The notes below the pieces were generated by a model, which saw only the letters and a program-made list of their open reading frames with translations, had not been told where the DNA came from and made no database searches. Of a stretch of DNA of 64,000 bases, positions 9,468-19,938 are shown piece by piece. This DNA is from Streptomyces griseicoloratus (lineage in GTDB: Bacteria; Actinomycetota; Actinomycetes; Streptomycetales; Streptomycetaceae). The position numbers and the translations under genes were made by a program. The stretch's first letter is position 1. Each line of letters starts with the position of its first letter. The stretch is taken from assembly GCF_014534645.1 (NCBI RefSeq), contig NZ_JACVQF010000138.1, positions 1-64,000 of the forward strand, read 5' to 3'.

Positions 9468-12092
9468 CTACGCCTGCGGCAACCGCTCCAGCTGCGCCTG
9501 AATCCGCACGATGTCCTCGTCGGCCTTGGCCAGCCGCCCCCGGATCTTGTCCACCACGTGATCCGGCGCCTTCGCGAGGAACGCCTCGTTGCCCAGCTTG
9601 GCACCCGCCTGCGCCTTCTCCTTCTCGGCGGCGGCGAGATCCTTGGCGAGCCGCTTGCGCTCCGCGACGACGTCGATCGCGCCGGAGAGGTCCAGCGCGA
9701 CCTCCACCCCCGCCACCGGAAGCGTCGCCGTCGCCGTGAACGACTCGCCCTCCGGCTGGAGCCTCAGCAGCTGACGGATGGCCGCCTCGTGCGGGGCGAG
9801 TGCCGTACCGTCCAGGCCGAGGCGGGCGGGAACGCGCTGACCGGGCTGGAGACCCTGGTCGGCGCGGAACCGGCGGACCTCGGTGATCACCGACTGGAGC
9901 GTCTCGATCTCCCGCTCGGCATCCGCGTCCCGGAAGCCCGAGTCGGCCGGCCACTCGGCGATGACGACCGACTCGCCGCCGGTCAGCGTGGTCCACAGCG
10001 TCTCGGTGACGAAGGGCACGACCGGGTGCAGCAGCCGCAGCGTGACGTCGAGGACCTCGCCGAGGACGCGCTTGCTGACCTCGGCGGCCTCGCCGCCCTC
10101 CTGGAACGTCGTCTTGGACAGCTCGACGTACCAGTCGAAGACCTCGTCCCAGGCGAAGTGGAACAGCGCGTCGGAGAGCTTCGCGAACTGGTAGTCCTCG
10201 TAGTACGCGTCGACCTCGGCGACCACCGAGTTCAGCCGGGACAGGATCCACCGGTCGGTCGAGGACATCTTCGACGCGTCCGGCAGCGGACCGTCCACCG
10301 TCGCGCCGTTCATCAGCGCGAAGCGGGTGGCGTTCCAGATCTTGTTGGCGAAGTTGCGGGAGCCCTGGACCCAGTCCTCGCCGATCGGGACGTCGACGCC
10401 CGGGTTGGCGCCGCGCGCGAGCGTGAAGCGCAGCGCGTCGGAGCCGTACTTGTCCATCCAGTCCAGCGGGTTCACGACGTTGCCGAAGGACTTCGACATC
10501 TTCTTGCCGTTCTGGTCCCGGACCATGCCGTGCAGCGCGATGGTGTGGAACGGCGGGGTGCCGTCCATCGCGTAGAGGCCGAACATCATCATCCGGGCGA
10601 CCCAGAAGAAGAGGATGTCGTAGCCGGTGACCAGGACGGAGTTCGGGTAGAACTTCGCCAGGCTCTCGGTCTGCTCGGGCCAGCCGAGCGTGGAGAACGG
10701 CCACAGGCCGGAGGAGAACCAGGTGTCCAGGACGTCGGAGTCCTGGTGCCAGCCCTCGCCGGCCGGCGGCTCCTCGTCCGGGCCGACGCAGACGACCTCG
10801 CCGTTCGGCCCGTACCAGACCGGGATGCGGTGGCCCCACCACAGCTGGCGGGAGATGCACCAGTCGTGGAGGTTGTCGACCCAGTCGAAGTACCGCTTCT
10901 CCATCTCCTGCGGGTGGATCTTGACCTTGCCGTCGCGGACCGCGTCGCCGGCCGCCTTGGCCAGCGGGCCGACCTTGACCCACCACTGCATGGACAGGCG
11001 CGGCTCGATGGTGGTCTTGCAGCGCGAGCAGTGGCCGACCGAGTGGACGTAGGGCCGCTTCTCGGCCACGATCCGGCCCTCGGCGCGCAGGGCGGCGACG
11101 ATGGCGGAGCGGGCCTCCAGCCGGTCCAGGCCCTGGAAGGGGCCGTGGGCGGTGATGACGGCGTGCTCGTCCATGACCGTGATCGCCGGCAGGTCGTGCC
11201 GCTGGCCGATCTCGAAGTCGTTCGGGTCGTGGGCGGGCGTCACCTTGACGGCGCCGGTGCCGAACTCCGGGTCGACGTGGGTGTCGGCGACGACCGGGAT
11301 GGAACGGTCGGTCAGCGGCAGCTTGATGAGCTTGCCGACCAGGTGCTTGTAGCGCTCGTCGTCGGGGTGAACGGCGACCGCCGTGTCACCGAGCATGGTC
11401 TCGGCACGGGTCGTGGCGACGACGATGGTGTCGTCCCCGTCGCCGTACTTCATGGAGACGAGCTCGCCGTCGTCGTCCTGGTACTCGACCTCGATGTCGG
11501 AGATCGCGGTCAGGCAGCGCGGGCACCAGTTGATGATGCGCTCGGCGCGGTAGATCAGCTCGTCGTCGTAGAGCCGCTTGAAGATGGTCTGGACGGCCTG
11601 GGACAGGCCCTCGTCCATGGTGAAGCGCTCACGCGTCCAGGCGACGCCGTCGCCGAGGCGCCGCATCTGCCCGCTGATCTGGCCGCCGGACTCGGCCTTC
11701 CACTGCCAGACGCGCTCGACGAACGCCTCACGGCCGAGGTCGTGCCGGGACTTGCCCTCCTTGGCCAGTTCCCGCTCGACGACGTTCTGCGTGGCGATGC
11801 CGGCGTGGTCCATGCCGGGCTGCCACAGCGTCTCGTGGCCCTGCATCCGCTTGCGGCGGGTCAGGGCGTCGATGAGCGTGTGCTCGAAGGCGTGCCCGAG
11901 GTGCAGGCTGCCCGTGACGTTCGGCGGCGGGATGACGACGGTGTACGGCGGCTTGTCGCTCTTGGCGTCCGCCTCGAAATAGCCCCGTTCTACCCAGCGC
12001 TCGTACAGCTTCCCCTCTACCTCGGCCGGCGTGTACTGGGTCGGCAGTTCGGTCGTGGGCGCTGCTTGCGGGTGCTGAGTGTTGTCGGTCAC
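9468..12092 (-). CDS. valS: Valyl-tRNA synthetase
   Basis: A class I aminoacyl-tRNA synthetase that charges tRNA-Val, 874 residues from GTG 12092. It has [15 protein letters not shown] (HIGH signature, residues 64-67), the editing domain, [11 protein letters not shown] (KMSKS loop) and a C-terminal coiled-coil arm ending in [11 protein letters not shown]. The GTG has no Shine-Dalgarno; a TAAACT -10 box ends 7 nt upstream, so the mRNA may be leaderless. The upstream extension of the open frame to 12173 is not ValS-like. Confidence 0.97.
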   Translation of the reverse strand: MTDNTQHPQAAPTTELPTQYTPAEVEGKLYERWVERGYFEADAKSDKPPYTVVIPPPNVTGSLHLGHAFEHTLIDALTRRKRMQGHETLWQPGMDHAGIATQNVVERELAKEGKSRHDLGREAFVERVWQWKAESGGQISGQMRRLGDGVAWTRERFTMDEGLSQAVQTIFKRLYDDELIYRAERIINWCPRCLTAISDIEVEYQDDDGELVSMKYGDGDDTIVVATTRAETMLGDTAVAVHPDDERYKHLVGKLIKLPLTDRSIPVVADTHVDPEFGTGAVKVTPAHDPNDFEIGQRHDLPAITVMDEHAVITAHGPFQGLDRLEARSAIVAALRAEGRIVAEKRPYVHSVGHCSRCKTTIEPRLSMQWWVKVGPLAKAAGDAVRDGKVKIHPQEMEKRYFDWVDNLHDWCISRQLWWGHRIPVWYGPNGEVVCVGPDEEPPAGEGWHQDSDVLDTWFSSGLWPFSTLGWPEQTESLAKFYPNSVLVTGYDILFFWVARMMMFGLYAMDGTPPFHTIALHGMVRDQNGKKMSKSFGNVVNPLDWMDKYGSDALRFTLARGANPGVDVPIGEDWVQGSRNFANKIWNATRFALMNGATVDGPLPDASKMSSTDRWILSRLNSVVAEVDAYYEDYQFAKLSDALFHFAWDEVFDWYVELSKTTFQEGGEAAEVSKRVLGEVLDVTLRLLHPVVPFVTETLWTTLTGGESVVIAEWPADSGFRDADAEREIETLQSVITEVRRFRADQGLQPGQRVPARLGLDGTALAPHEAAIRQLLRLQPEGESFTATATLPVAGVEVALDLSGAIDVVAERKRLAKDLAAAEKEKAQAGAKLGNEAFLAKAPDHVVDKIRGRLAKADEDIVRIQAQLERLPQA

Positions 12093-12099
12093 GGGGGTC

Positions 12100-12128
12100 A
12101 GTTTAAAGGCGTCACGGCCCAGTCCCGA
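12100..12128 (-). promoter_or_regulatory. Candidate promoter for a leaderless valS mRNA
   Basis: On the minus strand, TAAACT (12105-12100) would be a -10 box whose start point falls on the GTG at 12092. A weak -35 (TCGGGA, 12128-12123) lies 17 bp further up. Confidence 0.4.
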
Positions 12129-12229
12129 AACGCCATTCCTTTGTAACGGTGCGGCCCCCGGTGGCCTCCGCACGCCATGTCTGCGTCAGGATGTCAGCAA
12201 CACATGAGCATCTGGAGGGGAACCCAGTA

Positions 12230-13210
12230 ATGAGTCACAACCAGCCGGGCCCGTACGGCGGGCAGCCCCAGCAGCCCGGGCCGTACGGCCAGCCGGGACC
12301 GTACGGCCAGCCGCCGCAGGCCCCCCAGCCCGGCTACGGCTACCCCCAGCAGACGCCTCCCCCCCAGCCTCAGCCGGGCTACGGCTACCCGCAGCAGCCC
12401 CCGCAGGGCGTCCCGCAGCAGCCGAACCCCTACGGCCAGCAGCCCCCGTACGGCCAGCAGCCGCCCTACGGCCAGCAGCCCTACGGCATGCCCCAGCCCC
12501 CGGCCCCGGGCGGCGGCAAGAAGAAGACGGGCCTGATCATCGGCGCGGTGGCAGTCGTGGCCGCGATCGGCGTCGGCGCGTACTTCGTCCTCGGCGGGGG
12601 CGGCGCCGCGGGCGGCATCGAGGACGACGGCGCCCACAAGCTGACGACGCCGGCGACGGTGCTCGGCGAGTACAAGCAGGTCACCCAGGACTCCACGAGC
12701 GGCGGCGACGAGGACACCGCCAAGGACCTGGAGAAGAGCGGCGTCAAGAACGGCACCGGCGTGACCGGCATGTACTCGACGGCGGACCTGAGCGACTACG
12801 ACCCGTCGGACCCCAGCACCGCGCCCGACCCCAGCGAGATGGCGACGGCCAAGGGCGTCACCTTCTTCGGTGCCTACGGCGAGATCGCGGACCCCGAGGC
12901 GGCCCTCGACAAGTTCTTCGCCGAGATCAAGAAGGAGTCCGACGAGAACTCCTCCGGCAGCGGCGCCTCCAAGACCGAACTGGTCGGCGAGCCCGACGAG
13001 GCCGAACTCGACGGCGCGGCCATGAAGTGCCAGGCGGCCAAGGCCACCGACCCGACCACCAAGCAGGAGAAGACCGACTGGTTCTGCGCCTGGGCCGACT
13101 ACAGCACGATCGCCATGGTCTCCCCCGGCGACGCCAGCAAGGGCGTGTCGAAGGACGTCGCCATCGACGTCACCACCAAGCTCCGCAAGGAGATCCGCGT
13201 CAAGGCCTGA
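12230..13210 (+). CDS. Proline/glycine/tyrosine-rich single-pass membrane protein
   Basis: A 326-residue protein of unknown function. Residues 1-95 are low complexity, built from repeats such as GPYGQP and PGYGYPQQ, typical of cytoplasmic tails of actinobacterial membrane proteins. A basic GGGKKKTG precedes one membrane helix (about 101-121), and the rest is an extracytoplasmic domain with CQAAK and FCAW as possible disulfide cysteines. The start at 12230 is chosen for GGAGGGG upstream and [11 protein letters not shown]. It is divergent from valS and is followed by a strong hairpin. Confidence 0.88.
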   Translation: MSHNQPGPYGGQPQQPGPYGQPGPYGQPPQAPQPGYGYPQQTPPPQPQPGYGYPQQPPQGVPQQPNPYGQQPPYGQQPPYGQQPYGMPQPPAPGGGKKKTGLIIGAVAVVAAIGVGAYFVLGGGGAAGGIEDDGAHKLTTPATVLGEYKQVTQDSTSGGDEDTAKDLEKSGVKNGTGVTGMYSTADLSDYDPSDPSTAPDPSEMATAKGVTFFGAYGEIADPEAALDKFFAEIKKESDENSSGSGASKTELVGEPDEAELDGAAMKCQAAKATDPTTKQEKTDWFCAWADYSTIAMVSPGDASKGVSKDVAIDVTTKLRKEIRVKA

Positions 13211-13234
13211 CGCCGCCACCGCAGCACACATGCC

Positions 13235-13266
13235 GAAGGGGCCCGGTCGCTCGACCGGGCCCCTTC
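13235..13266. terminator. Bidirectional terminator between the membrane-protein gene and clpX
   Basis: A near-perfect 15-bp inverted repeat, GAAGGGGCCCGGTCG with CGACCGGGCCCCTTC. It lies between convergent gene ends at 13210 and 13286 and can serve both strands. Confidence 0.85.
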
Positions 13267-13285
13267 TACGTACGTACGGCGACGG

Positions 13286-14572
13286 CTACGCCGTCTTCTG
13301 CTCCCCGGAGCCCCGTCCGCGCGAGTCGCGCGGGATGAGGGTCGGGTTGACGTTGGAGAGGACGACGTCGGCCGTGATGACGACGCGGGCGACGTCCTTG
13401 CGGGACGGGACCTCGTACATGACGCCCTGGAGGACCTCCTCCATGATGGCGCGCAGACCGCGGGCGCCGGTCTGGCGGAGGATGGCCTGGTCGGCGATGG
13501 CCTCCAGGGCCTCGCGCTCGAAGTCCAGCTCCACGCCGTCGAGTTCGAACAGGCGCTGGTACTGCTTCACCAGCGCGTTGCGCGGCTCGACCAGGATCTT
13601 CAGCAGGGCCTCGCGGTCGAGGTTGTGGACCGACGTGATGACCGGGAGGCGGCCGATGAACTCGGGGATCATGCCGAACTTGACCAGGTCCTCCGGCATG
13701 ACCTCCTCGAACTGGTCCTTGGACTCCAGCTCCCGCTTGGAGCGGATGGTCGCGCCGAAGCCGATGCCCTTGGCGCCCGCGCGGCCCTCGATGATCTTCT
13801 CCAGGCCGGCGAAGGCACCGCCCACGATGAACAGGACGTTCGTCGTGTCGATCTGGATGAACTCCTGGTGCGGGTGCTTGCGGCCGCCCTGGGGCGGGAC
13901 CGAGGCCGTGGTGCCTTCGAGGATCTTCAGCAGGGCCTGCTGGACGCCCTCGCCGCTCACGTCGCGCGTGATCGAGGGGTTTTCACTCTTCCGCGCGACC
14001 TTGTCGATCTCGTCGATGTAGATGATCCCGGTCTCGGCCTTCTTGACGTCGTAGTCCGCCGCCTGGATCAGCTTCAGCAGGATGTTCTCGACGTCCTCGC
14101 CGACGTACCCCGCCTCGGTGAGCGCCGTGGCGTCGGCGATGGCGAACGGGACGTTCAGCATGCGGGCGAGGGTCTGGGCCAGCAGGGTCTTGCCGGAGCC
14201 CGTGGGGCCGAGCAGCAGGATGTTGGACTTCGCCAACTCGATGGCGTCGTCGCGGCCTTGGGCGCCGCCGTTCTCGCCGGCCTGGACGCGCTTGTAGTGG
14301 TTGTACACCGCGACGGAGAGGGCCTTCTTGGCGGCCTCCTGGCCGACCACGTACCCCTCGAGGAACTCGTAGATCTCGCGGGGCTTGGGAAGCTCCTCCC
14401 AGCGCACCTCGCTGGTCTCGGCGAGCTCTTCCTCGATGATCTCGTTGCAGAGGTCGATGCACTCGTCGCAGATGTACACACCGGGCCCTGCGATGAGCTT
14501 CTTGACCTGCTTCTGGCTCTTTCCGCAGAACGAGCACTTGAGCAGATCGCCGCCGTCACCGATGCGTGCCAC
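13286..14572 (-). CDS. clpX: ClpX, ATPase subunit of the ClpXP protease
   Basis: A AAA+ unfoldase of 428 residues that feeds substrates to ClpP. It has an N-terminal C4 zinc domain (Cys13, 16, 35, 38), Walker A GPTGSGKT (about 122-129), Walker [10 protein letters not shown], and the ClpP-docking loop GIGFGATI containing IGF. GTG at 14572 is the start. It is 181 bp downstream of clpP2 with a long hairpin in between. Confidence 0.98.
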   Translation of the reverse strand: MARIGDGGDLLKCSFCGKSQKQVKKLIAGPGVYICDECIDLCNEIIEEELAETSEVRWEELPKPREIYEFLEGYVVGQEAAKKALSVAVYNHYKRVQAGENGGAQGRDDAIELAKSNILLLGPTGSGKTLLAQTLARMLNVPFAIADATALTEAGYVGEDVENILLKLIQAADYDVKKAETGIIYIDEIDKVARKSENPSITRDVSGEGVQQALLKILEGTTASVPPQGGRKHPHQEFIQIDTTNVLFIVGGAFAGLEKIIEGRAGAKGIGFGATIRSKRELESKDQFEEVMPEDLVKFGMIPEFIGRLPVITSVHNLDREALLKILVEPRNALVKQYQRLFELDGVELDFEREALEAIADQAILRQTGARGLRAIMEEVLQGVMYEVPSRKDVARVVITADVVLSNVNPTLIPRDSRGRGSGEQKTA

Positions 14573-14677
14573 GGTGTGCTTCCCCTTCGCCTGGGAGACG
14601 CCTGGACACGTACGAGTCCAGCGGCTCCTGGTGCTGCCTTATGTCGACGGTACCTTGCCGGGCCCCCCGTCCGGGCC

Positions 14678-14729
14678 CCCCTTGGCACGGTTCGCTTTGA
14701 CGTGAAACGCGCCAAACCGTGCCAAGGGG
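14678..14729 (-). terminator. Long inverted repeat between clpP2 and clpX
   Basis: Arms CCCCTTGGCACGGTT (14678-14692) and AACCGTGCCAAGGGG (14715-14729) are perfectly complementary over 15 bp, with a 22-nt loop. It lies just beyond the clpP2 stop, so it probably limits read-through into clpX. An operator role is also possible. Confidence 0.65.
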
Positions 14730-14753
14730 CGGCAGACGATACAGCCTCCCGCC

Positions 14754-15434
14754 TCAGCGGAGGGAGGCGTTGTCCATCTTCCGGGTGGTGATGATCTGGT
14801 CGATCAGGCCGTAGCTCAGCGCGTCCTCGGCCGTGAGGATCTTGTCGCGCTCGATGTCCTCGCGGATCTTCTCGACCGGCGTGGTGGAGTGCTTGGCCAG
14901 CATCTCCTCCAGCTGCGAGCGCATCCGCAGGATCTCGTTGGCGGCGATCTCCAGGTCGGAGACCTGGCCGCGGCCGGTCTCGCTGTACGGCTGGTGGATC
15001 AGGACGCGGGCGTTCGGCAGCGCCATGCGCTTGCCCGGCGTGCCGGCGGCCAGCAGGACGGCGGCGGCGGAGGCCGCCTGGCCCATGCAGACCGTCTGGA
15101 TGTCCGGCTTCACGTACTGCATCGTGTCGTAGATGGCCGTGAGCGCCGTGAAGGAGCCGCCGGGGCTGTTGATGTAGACCGAGATGTCCCGGTCGGGGTC
15201 CATCGACTCCAGGCACAGCAGCTGCGCCATGACGTCGTTGGCGGAGGCGTCGTCGATCTGGACGCCGAGGAAGATCACGCGCTCCTCGAAGAGCTTCGCG
15301 TACGGGTCGTACTCGCGGATGCCCTGGGAGGTGCGCTCGACGAAGCGCGGGATCACGTAGCGGGACTCGGCCGCGGGGCCGGTGTACTCGGCGCGCGTGC
15401 GGTCGTACAGGCCGCTGCCGGGGAAGTCGTTCAC
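14754..15434 (-). CDS. clpP2: ATP-dependent Clp protease proteolytic subunit ClpP2
   Basis: A serine peptidase subunit of the Clp barrel, 226 residues from GTG 15434 (AGGAG six nt upstream). The catalytic Ser122 lies in [12 protein letters not shown] and the catalytic His147 in [22 protein letters not shown] forms the oxyanion region. In Streptomyces ClpP1 and ClpP2 are made from one operon and are thought to assemble together. It lies 112 bp downstream of clpP1. Confidence 0.97.
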   Translation of the reverse strand: MNDFPGSGLYDRTRAEYTGPAAESRYVIPRFVERTSQGIREYDPYAKLFEERVIFLGVQIDDASANDVMAQLLCLESMDPDRDISVYINSPGGSFTALTAIYDTMQYVKPDIQTVCMGQAASAAAVLLAAGTPGKRMALPNARVLIHQPYSETGRGQVSDLEIAANEILRMRSQLEEMLAKHSTTPVEKIREDIERDKILTAEDALSYGLIDQIITTRKMDNASLR

Positions 15435-15546
15435 AGTGTCTCCTGGAAAGGGGCTGAGGCGGTCGCTCGGGGCTGGCTGGGCGCGCTGGGGCCCGCGGAG
15501 GGCTCGGCTCGGTTCCCACGGGGCGCGGGGCCCCGCGGGGAGCGGC

Positions 15547-16164
15547 TCAGGCCCCGGTGCCGCCGCCGCCCGGCATGCCGGCGGCCGTGGCGATGACGTC
15601 GTCGATGAGGCCGTACTCCTTGGCCTCGAAGGCGTCGAACCAGCGGTCGCGGTCCGAGTCGCGGGTGATCTGCTCGACCGTCTGGCCGGTGTGCTGGGCC
15701 GTGAGCTCGGCCATGCGCTTCTTGGTGTGCAGCAGCCGCTCGGCGTGGATCTTGATGTCCGAGGCCGAGCCCGCAAGACCTGCGGAGGGCTGGTGGATCA
15801 GGATCTCGGCGTTCGGCAGGGCGAAGCGCTTGCCGGGGGTGCCCGCGCTGAGCAGGAACTGCCCCATCGAGGCCGCGAGGCCCATGGCGATCGTCACCAC
15901 GTCGTTCTTGATGTACTGCATGGTGTCGTAGATCGCCATGCCGGCCGTGATCGAACCGCCCGGGCTGTTGATGTACAGGTAAATGTCCTTGTCCGGGTCG
16001 GAGGCAAGGAGCAGCAGCTGCGCGGTGATCTTGTTGGCGATGTCGTCGTCCACCGGCTGACCGAGGAAGATGATCCGCTCGTTGAGCAGCCGGTTGTAGA
16101 CCTGGTCGCCGAGGCCACCACCGATGGAAGGCTCGCCGGCGGCGGAGGGCATCAGATTCGTCAC
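15547..16164 (-). CDS. clpP1: ATP-dependent Clp protease proteolytic subunit ClpP1
   Basis: A 205-residue Clp peptidase with catalytic Ser99 in [11 protein letters not shown] and His124 in [19 protein letters not shown], and a Gly-rich C-terminus. GTG 16164 has AGGTGG four nt upstream. In S. lividans clpP1 is needed for normal aerial growth and the clpP1P2 operon is activated by ClgR; a matching palindrome lies about 155 bp upstream here. Confidence 0.97.
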   Translation of the reverse strand: MTNLMPSAAGEPSIGGGLGDQVYNRLLNERIIFLGQPVDDDIANKITAQLLLLASDPDKDIYLYINSPGGSITAGMAIYDTMQYIKNDVVTIAMGLAASMGQFLLSAGTPGKRFALPNAEILIHQPSAGLAGSASDIKIHAERLLHTKKRMAELTAQHTGQTVEQITRDSDRDRWFDAFEAKEYGLIDDVIATAAGMPGGGGTGA

Positions 16165-16317
16165 GTATCCACCTGCTCGTCTTTACGACGGCGCCGGGCC
16201 GTCTCACGTGTTCTGCCGGGGCGTGGGGGCCGTCCGGCGCTGTTCGGGGACTCCCCTGCCCTCGTATTCATGGACCCTAACGCGGTGGGCCTGCGGCGCC
16301 ATCCCGGTTCCGGCGGT

Positions 16318-16334
16318 GTTCGCTGTGAGCGCAG
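16318..16334 (-). promoter_or_regulatory. Predicted ClgR operator upstream of clpP1
   Basis: GTTCGCTGTGAGCGCAG contains CGCT-GTG-AGCG, a perfect 4-3-4 palindrome that fits the ClgR core CGCYNNNRGCG reported in actinobacteria. The flanking GTT is kept on one side only. Confidence 0.5.
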
Positions 16335-16468
16335 GTTGCTCCGCCGGGCCGGCCGGGTGCGACGCGCCGCGGGGCCGGTTCGCCGGCGCCGCTGGTGATG
16401 GGGCCGGTCGCGTCCATGCGGGGGAGCCGGGGGTCCGTCACGGACCCGTCCGGCCCGGGGCGCAACCG

Positions 16469-16508
16469 CAACGGGCCCCGAACGCTCACCGCGTCCCGGG
16501 GCCCGTTG
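16469..16508 (-). terminator. Terminator downstream of tig
   Basis: A perfect 11-bp stem, CAACGGGCCCC with GGGGCCCGTTG, and an 18-nt loop, 29 bp after the tig stop. It separates tig from the clpP1 promoter region. Confidence 0.75.
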
Positions 16509-16536
16509 CCGGCGTACGTCAGAAGGGGGCGTGGGC

Positions 16537-17937
16537 TCAGCCCTCGGCCTTCTCCTCGCCCTTGTCCTCGGAGGTCTCGGCGCCCTCGGCGGAGGCGTCC
16601 GCGGCCTCGGCCTCGGTCTCCTCCTCCTCGTCGTCCAGGTCGACGATCTCGCCGTTGGTGTCCTTGACCGTGGCCTTCTCGACCACGGCGGCCAGGGCCT
16701 TGCCGCGGGCGACTTCACCGACGAGGAGCGGGACCTGGCCCTGCTCGACGACGGCCTGGGCGAACTGGTCGGGCGACATGCCGGAGGAGGCGGCACGGCG
16801 CATCAGGTGCTCGGTGAGCTCGTCCTGGTTGACGTTGAGCTTCTCCTGCTTGACCAGCTCGTCGAGGACGAACTGGGTCTTGATGCCCTTGATCGCCGCC
16901 TCGCGGGTCTCGGTCTCGAACTCCTCGGCGGTCTTGCCCTGGATCTCCAGGTACTTGTCGAGGGTGAGGCCCATCTGGCCGAGCTGGTGGTGCTCGAGGT
17001 TGTGCTTACGGGTGTTGATCTCGTCCTCGAGGAGCTTCTCGGGGACCGGGACCTCGACCAGCTCGAGCAGCTTGTCCAGGACGCGCTCCTGGGCCTGCGT
17101 GGCCTGGTCGTACTGCTTCATGTTGGCCAGGCGCTTGCGGCTGTCGGCCTTCAGCTCCTCCAGCGTGTCGAACTCCGACGCCAGCTGGGCGAAGTCGTCG
17201 TCCAGCTCGGGCAGCTCACGCTTGGCGACCTGGGTGACCTTGACGGTGACCTCGGCCTCCTTGCCGGCCGCCGAGCCGCCCTTGAGCTCGGAGGTGAAGG
17301 TGGCCTCGCCACCGGCCTCCAGGCCCTTCACGGCGTCGTCGATGCCGTCCAGCAGCTCACCGGAGCCGATGGTGTAGGAGACGCCGTTGGCGATGCCGTC
17401 CTCCAGCACCTCGCCCTCGACCTTGGCCTCCAGGTCGATGGTGACCACGTCGCCGTCCTCGGCGGCGCGCTCGACCGGGGAGGTGGAGGCGAAGCGCTCG
17501 CGCAGCTGCTCCACCGACTTCTCGACGTCCTCGTCGGTGACCTCGACGGCGTCGACCTCGACCTCGATGCCGGAGTAGTCCGGGATCTCCAGGGTCGGGC
17601 GGATGTCGACCTCGGCGGTGAAGTTCAGCGTCTCGCCGTCCTTCAGCTCCGTGATGTCGACCTCGGGCTGGCCGAGCGGGTTCAGCTCGGCCTCGTTGAC
17701 CGCGTCGGTGTAGAACTTCGGAAGCGCGTCGTTGACCGCCTCCTCCAGAACCGCACCGCGGCCGAACCGCTGGTCGATGACCCGGGCAGGGATCTTGCCC
17801 TTGCGGAAGCCCTTCACCGTGACCTGCTGGTTGATCTTCTTGTACGCCGCGTCGAGGCTGTCCTTGAGCTCCTCGAAGGGCACCTCGACAGTGAGCCGAA
17901 CCCGGGTCGGGTTCAGGGTCTCCACGGCGCTCTTCAC
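16537..17937 (-). CDS. tig: Trigger factor (ribosome-associated chaperone, peptidyl-prolyl isomerase)
   Basis: A 466-residue folding factor that binds nascent chains at the ribosome exit. It has the N-terminal ribosome-binding domain with the [16 protein letters not shown] signature loop, a central FKBP-type domain, and a C-terminal helical domain ending in a Glu-rich tail. GTG 17937 is chosen for AAGGAG upstream and the family start [14 protein letters not shown]. It lies upstream of clpP1 in the same direction but has its own terminator. Confidence 0.97.
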   Translation of the reverse strand: MKSAVETLNPTRVRLTVEVPFEELKDSLDAAYKKINQQVTVKGFRKGKIPARVIDQRFGRGAVLEEAVNDALPKFYTDAVNEAELNPLGQPEVDITELKDGETLNFTAEVDIRPTLEIPDYSGIEVEVDAVEVTDEDVEKSVEQLRERFASTSPVERAAEDGDVVTIDLEAKVEGEVLEDGIANGVSYTIGSGELLDGIDDAVKGLEAGGEATFTSELKGGSAAGKEAEVTVKVTQVAKRELPELDDDFAQLASEFDTLEELKADSRKRLANMKQYDQATQAQERVLDKLLELVEVPVPEKLLEDEINTRKHNLEHHQLGQMGLTLDKYLEIQGKTAEEFETETREAAIKGIKTQFVLDELVKQEKLNVNQDELTEHLMRRAASSGMSPDQFAQAVVEQGQVPLLVGEVARGKALAAVVEKATVKDTNGEIVDLDDEEEETEAEAADASAEGAETSEDKGEEKAEG

Positions 17938-18138
17938 GGTTCGGTCTCCTTGTGGCTGACTTCTTGGGTTCTGCCGGAGCCAGAGGGGCCCGGCCGATTT
18001 CGCCGCCCGGAGACTGCAGACGCTGAGACACACGGGCGTGCAGCTTGCATAGTAACGGCAGCGGCTACACCACCCAAAAGGTGATCACGCGAGGTGATCG
18101 GCCGGATGGCCGGTGGACGGCCCCGGACGGCCGGTGGA

Positions 18139-18215
18139 TGGTCGGGGTGGCGGGATTTGAACCCACGGCCTTCCGCTCCCAAAGCGGACGCGCTACCAAG
18201 CTGCGCCACACCCCG
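18139..18215 (-). tRNA. tRNA-Pro (anticodon UGG)
   Basis: A cloverleaf on the minus strand. The acceptor stem pairs CGGGGTG with CACCCCG, the anticodon loop TTTGGGA gives UGG, the T-loop is GGTTCAAATCC, and CCA is encoded (18139-18141). It reads CCA codons. Confidence 0.96.
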
Positions 18216-18380
18216 TCTGGTGCGACACGTAGGGTACATGCCGCCAGGCAGTGGGGAGCGCCTCATTTTCCCGTGCATCCGTGCCGGTCCGGCGCCGGCG
18301 GAAACGGGGTGTGCGGTGAAGGGGGGCGACCCGCTACGATGCCTGCAGTGCCGCGGCCACCGGTCGGCGGCGCGCGCCGT

Positions 18381-18451
18381 GCGGGCGTAGCTCAATGGTA
18401 GAGCCCTAGTCTTCCAAACTAGCTACGCGGGTTCGATTCCCGTCGCCCGCT
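18381..18451 (+). tRNA. tRNA-Gly (anticodon UCC)
   Basis: A 71-nt cloverleaf. The acceptor stem pairs GCGGGCG with CGCCCGC, the anticodon loop CTTCCAA gives UCC, and the T-loop is GGTTCGATTCC. CCA is not encoded. It reads GGA codons. Confidence 0.96.
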
Positions 18452-18461
18452 CTCGACGACT

Positions 18462-18500
18462 CGGGGCCGGGTCGGAGGAACCTCCTCCGACCCGGCCCCG
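18462..18500 (+). terminator. Terminator of the tRNA-Gly gene
   Basis: A perfect 17-bp stem, CGGGGCCGGGTCGGAGG with CCTCCGACCCGGCCCCG, and a 5-nt loop, 10 bp beyond the tRNA. Confidence 0.85.
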
Positions 18501-18563
18501 ATCGCTTTCCGGGGCCTCGGGTACCCGGGGCCGTGATCACTCGCGCCGGATTACGGTGATCGC

Positions 18564-19037
18564 ATGATGCCCGGCTCCCCCTCACCCGCAGAGATCGCCT
18601 CGATGCCCAGGGCCGAGTTCGCCTTCCCCGGGCCGCTGCGCGACCGGCTCGTCGCAGCGATCCTCGACGGCTCCAAGACCTCCACGACGGCACTCGTCGC
18701 CGACTACGAGCGCGAGGGAGCGCCCCTGCCGGAAGTCGGGAGCCGTTCGGTGGTCGTCGACTCGGACGAGCGTCCGGTCGCGGTCATCGAGGTGACCGGC
18801 GTGCGCGTCGTCCCGCTGGGGCAGGTGGATCTCGACCACGTGATCGCCGAGGGGGAGGGGGACACCGGCGTGGCCGAGTGGCGCGCAGGCCATGAGCGGT
18901 TCTGGCACAGCGAGGAGATGCGTGCGGCCCTGGAGGACCCCGGCTTCACCGTCGACGACACGACGCCGGCGGTGCTGGAACGCTTCCGCCTCGTCGCCGA
19001 CCTCCGCCCCCTGGACGGCGCCCGGACCGACGAGTGA
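18564..19037 (+). CDS. ASCH-domain protein
   Basis: A 157-residue cytoplasmic protein. The ASCH fold (PUA-like, proposed to bind RNA) shows in FPGPLRDRLVAAILDGSKTSTT, the GSRSVVVDS strand, and the C-terminal EWRAGHERFW motif. No partner gene is adjacent; it stands alone after the tRNA. The substrate is unknown. A second ATG is at codon 2, so the exact start is uncertain. Confidence 0.88.
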   Translation: MMPGSPSPAEIASMPRAEFAFPGPLRDRLVAAILDGSKTSTTALVADYEREGAPLPEVGSRSVVVDSDERPVAVIEVTGVRVVPLGQVDLDHVIAEGEGDTGVAEWRAGHERFWHSEEMRAALEDPGFTVDDTTPAVLERFRLVADLRPLDGARTDE

Positions 19038-19078
19038 CGGCGTGCCTCCGGCATGCCCGTCGGAGGTCTGCCGCGTGG

Positions 19079-19273
19079 CTAGAACTGGATGGAGTTGATC
19101 GTCTCCGCTATCGAGTCCAGGAACCGCTGGATGTCGTCGGCCATGCCGGTCGAGGCGAGGAAGAAGCCGAAGAGGACGGCGACGATCGCCGGGCCCGCCT
19201 TGATGGAGCCCCCTCGCAGCAGCACCACCAGGATGATCGCCAACAGCAGCACCACTGACAGTGAAATGGCCAC
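19079..19273 (-). CDS. Small conserved membrane protein
   Basis: A 64-residue protein with two hydrophobic helices (about 4-19 and 25-44) and a short amphipathic tail DDIQRFLDSIAETINSIQF. GTG start at 19273. Codon use is Streptomyces-like. Similar small proteins occur in many Streptomyces, but the function is unknown. Confidence 0.75.
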   Translation of the reverse strand: MAISLSVVLLLAIILVVLLRGGSIKAGPAIVAVLFGFFLASTGMADDIQRFLDSIAETINSIQF

Positions 19274-19938
19274 AACTGATCACACCCTCGGTCGGTCCGC
19301 TCTCCCGGCCCGGGGGCGCAACCCCGCGCACCCCGCCAGAACCATCGTGCCACCAACCGGCCTCCGCCATGCGGCGGGTGACACATCGTCGGACCGGTTC
19401 GCGACGGCCGGGCCCGGATCCGTGCGTCCGGGCGGTCACGGAGGCGCCGGGGGCGGCGTCTCGACAGCCGTACTCCGCACAGAAATTCGACGATGCACTC
19501 CCACCGGGAATTCCGGCAGATCGTTTCCATGTCCACACACCGCGTTCGCAGATATTTCGAATTGTTGCGGCAGGCACATCGAAGCGTCCGTGATCGGTCC
19601 CTGAAAGGGCATTGAAGGGGACATTCCAGCAGAGTCGCCCGCCGGACTTATGGACGGTTTAGTCATGACGAGTCAGGACAAGCAGGGCGTCCGCAGGGCC
19701 AGCCGGCACGTGCCAACGCCCCGCACTGTGGCGGCTCTCACGCGGCCGACCAGGTCAAGTTCCCCGAAATACCGGGTAGTCGCAGTGCACTCGCGAAACC
19801 GAATAGCGGAATGACGTCGAAGGTTTTACGGATTCGCACGGACAACGCTAGGGTGCCTCAGATGTTCTACGCTGCCTCGTCCCCCATCAGAGCAGCGAGC
19901 TCATGCACCGTCTCGCCGAGTTTCCGGCGGGGGGTTGC
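19274..19938. other. Gene-free 665-bp region, partly AT-richer than its surroundings
   Basis: No frame here has convincing third-position GC. The segment from about 19480 to 19870 is less GC-rich than the rest of the window. A 48-codon frame at 19665-19811 starts ATG but has no ribosome site. The only signal I can name is the candidate promoter at 19826-19854. Confidence 0.5.
19826..19854 (+). promoter_or_regulatory. Candidate promoter for the acyltransferase gene
   Basis: TTACGG and TAGGGT are separated by 17 bp, a fair match to the main Streptomyces vegetative promoter. Transcription would start near 19861. Confidence 0.35.

Noticed and set aside
9295-10986. Upstream extension of the folC frame by over 560 codons
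   Set aside because: It is antisense to or out of frame with valS and lacks conservation; GTG 9294 fits FolC.
19665-19811. 48-codon ATG frame in the AT-richer gap
   Set aside because: No ribosome site and third-position GC fades along the frame; not enough to call a gene.
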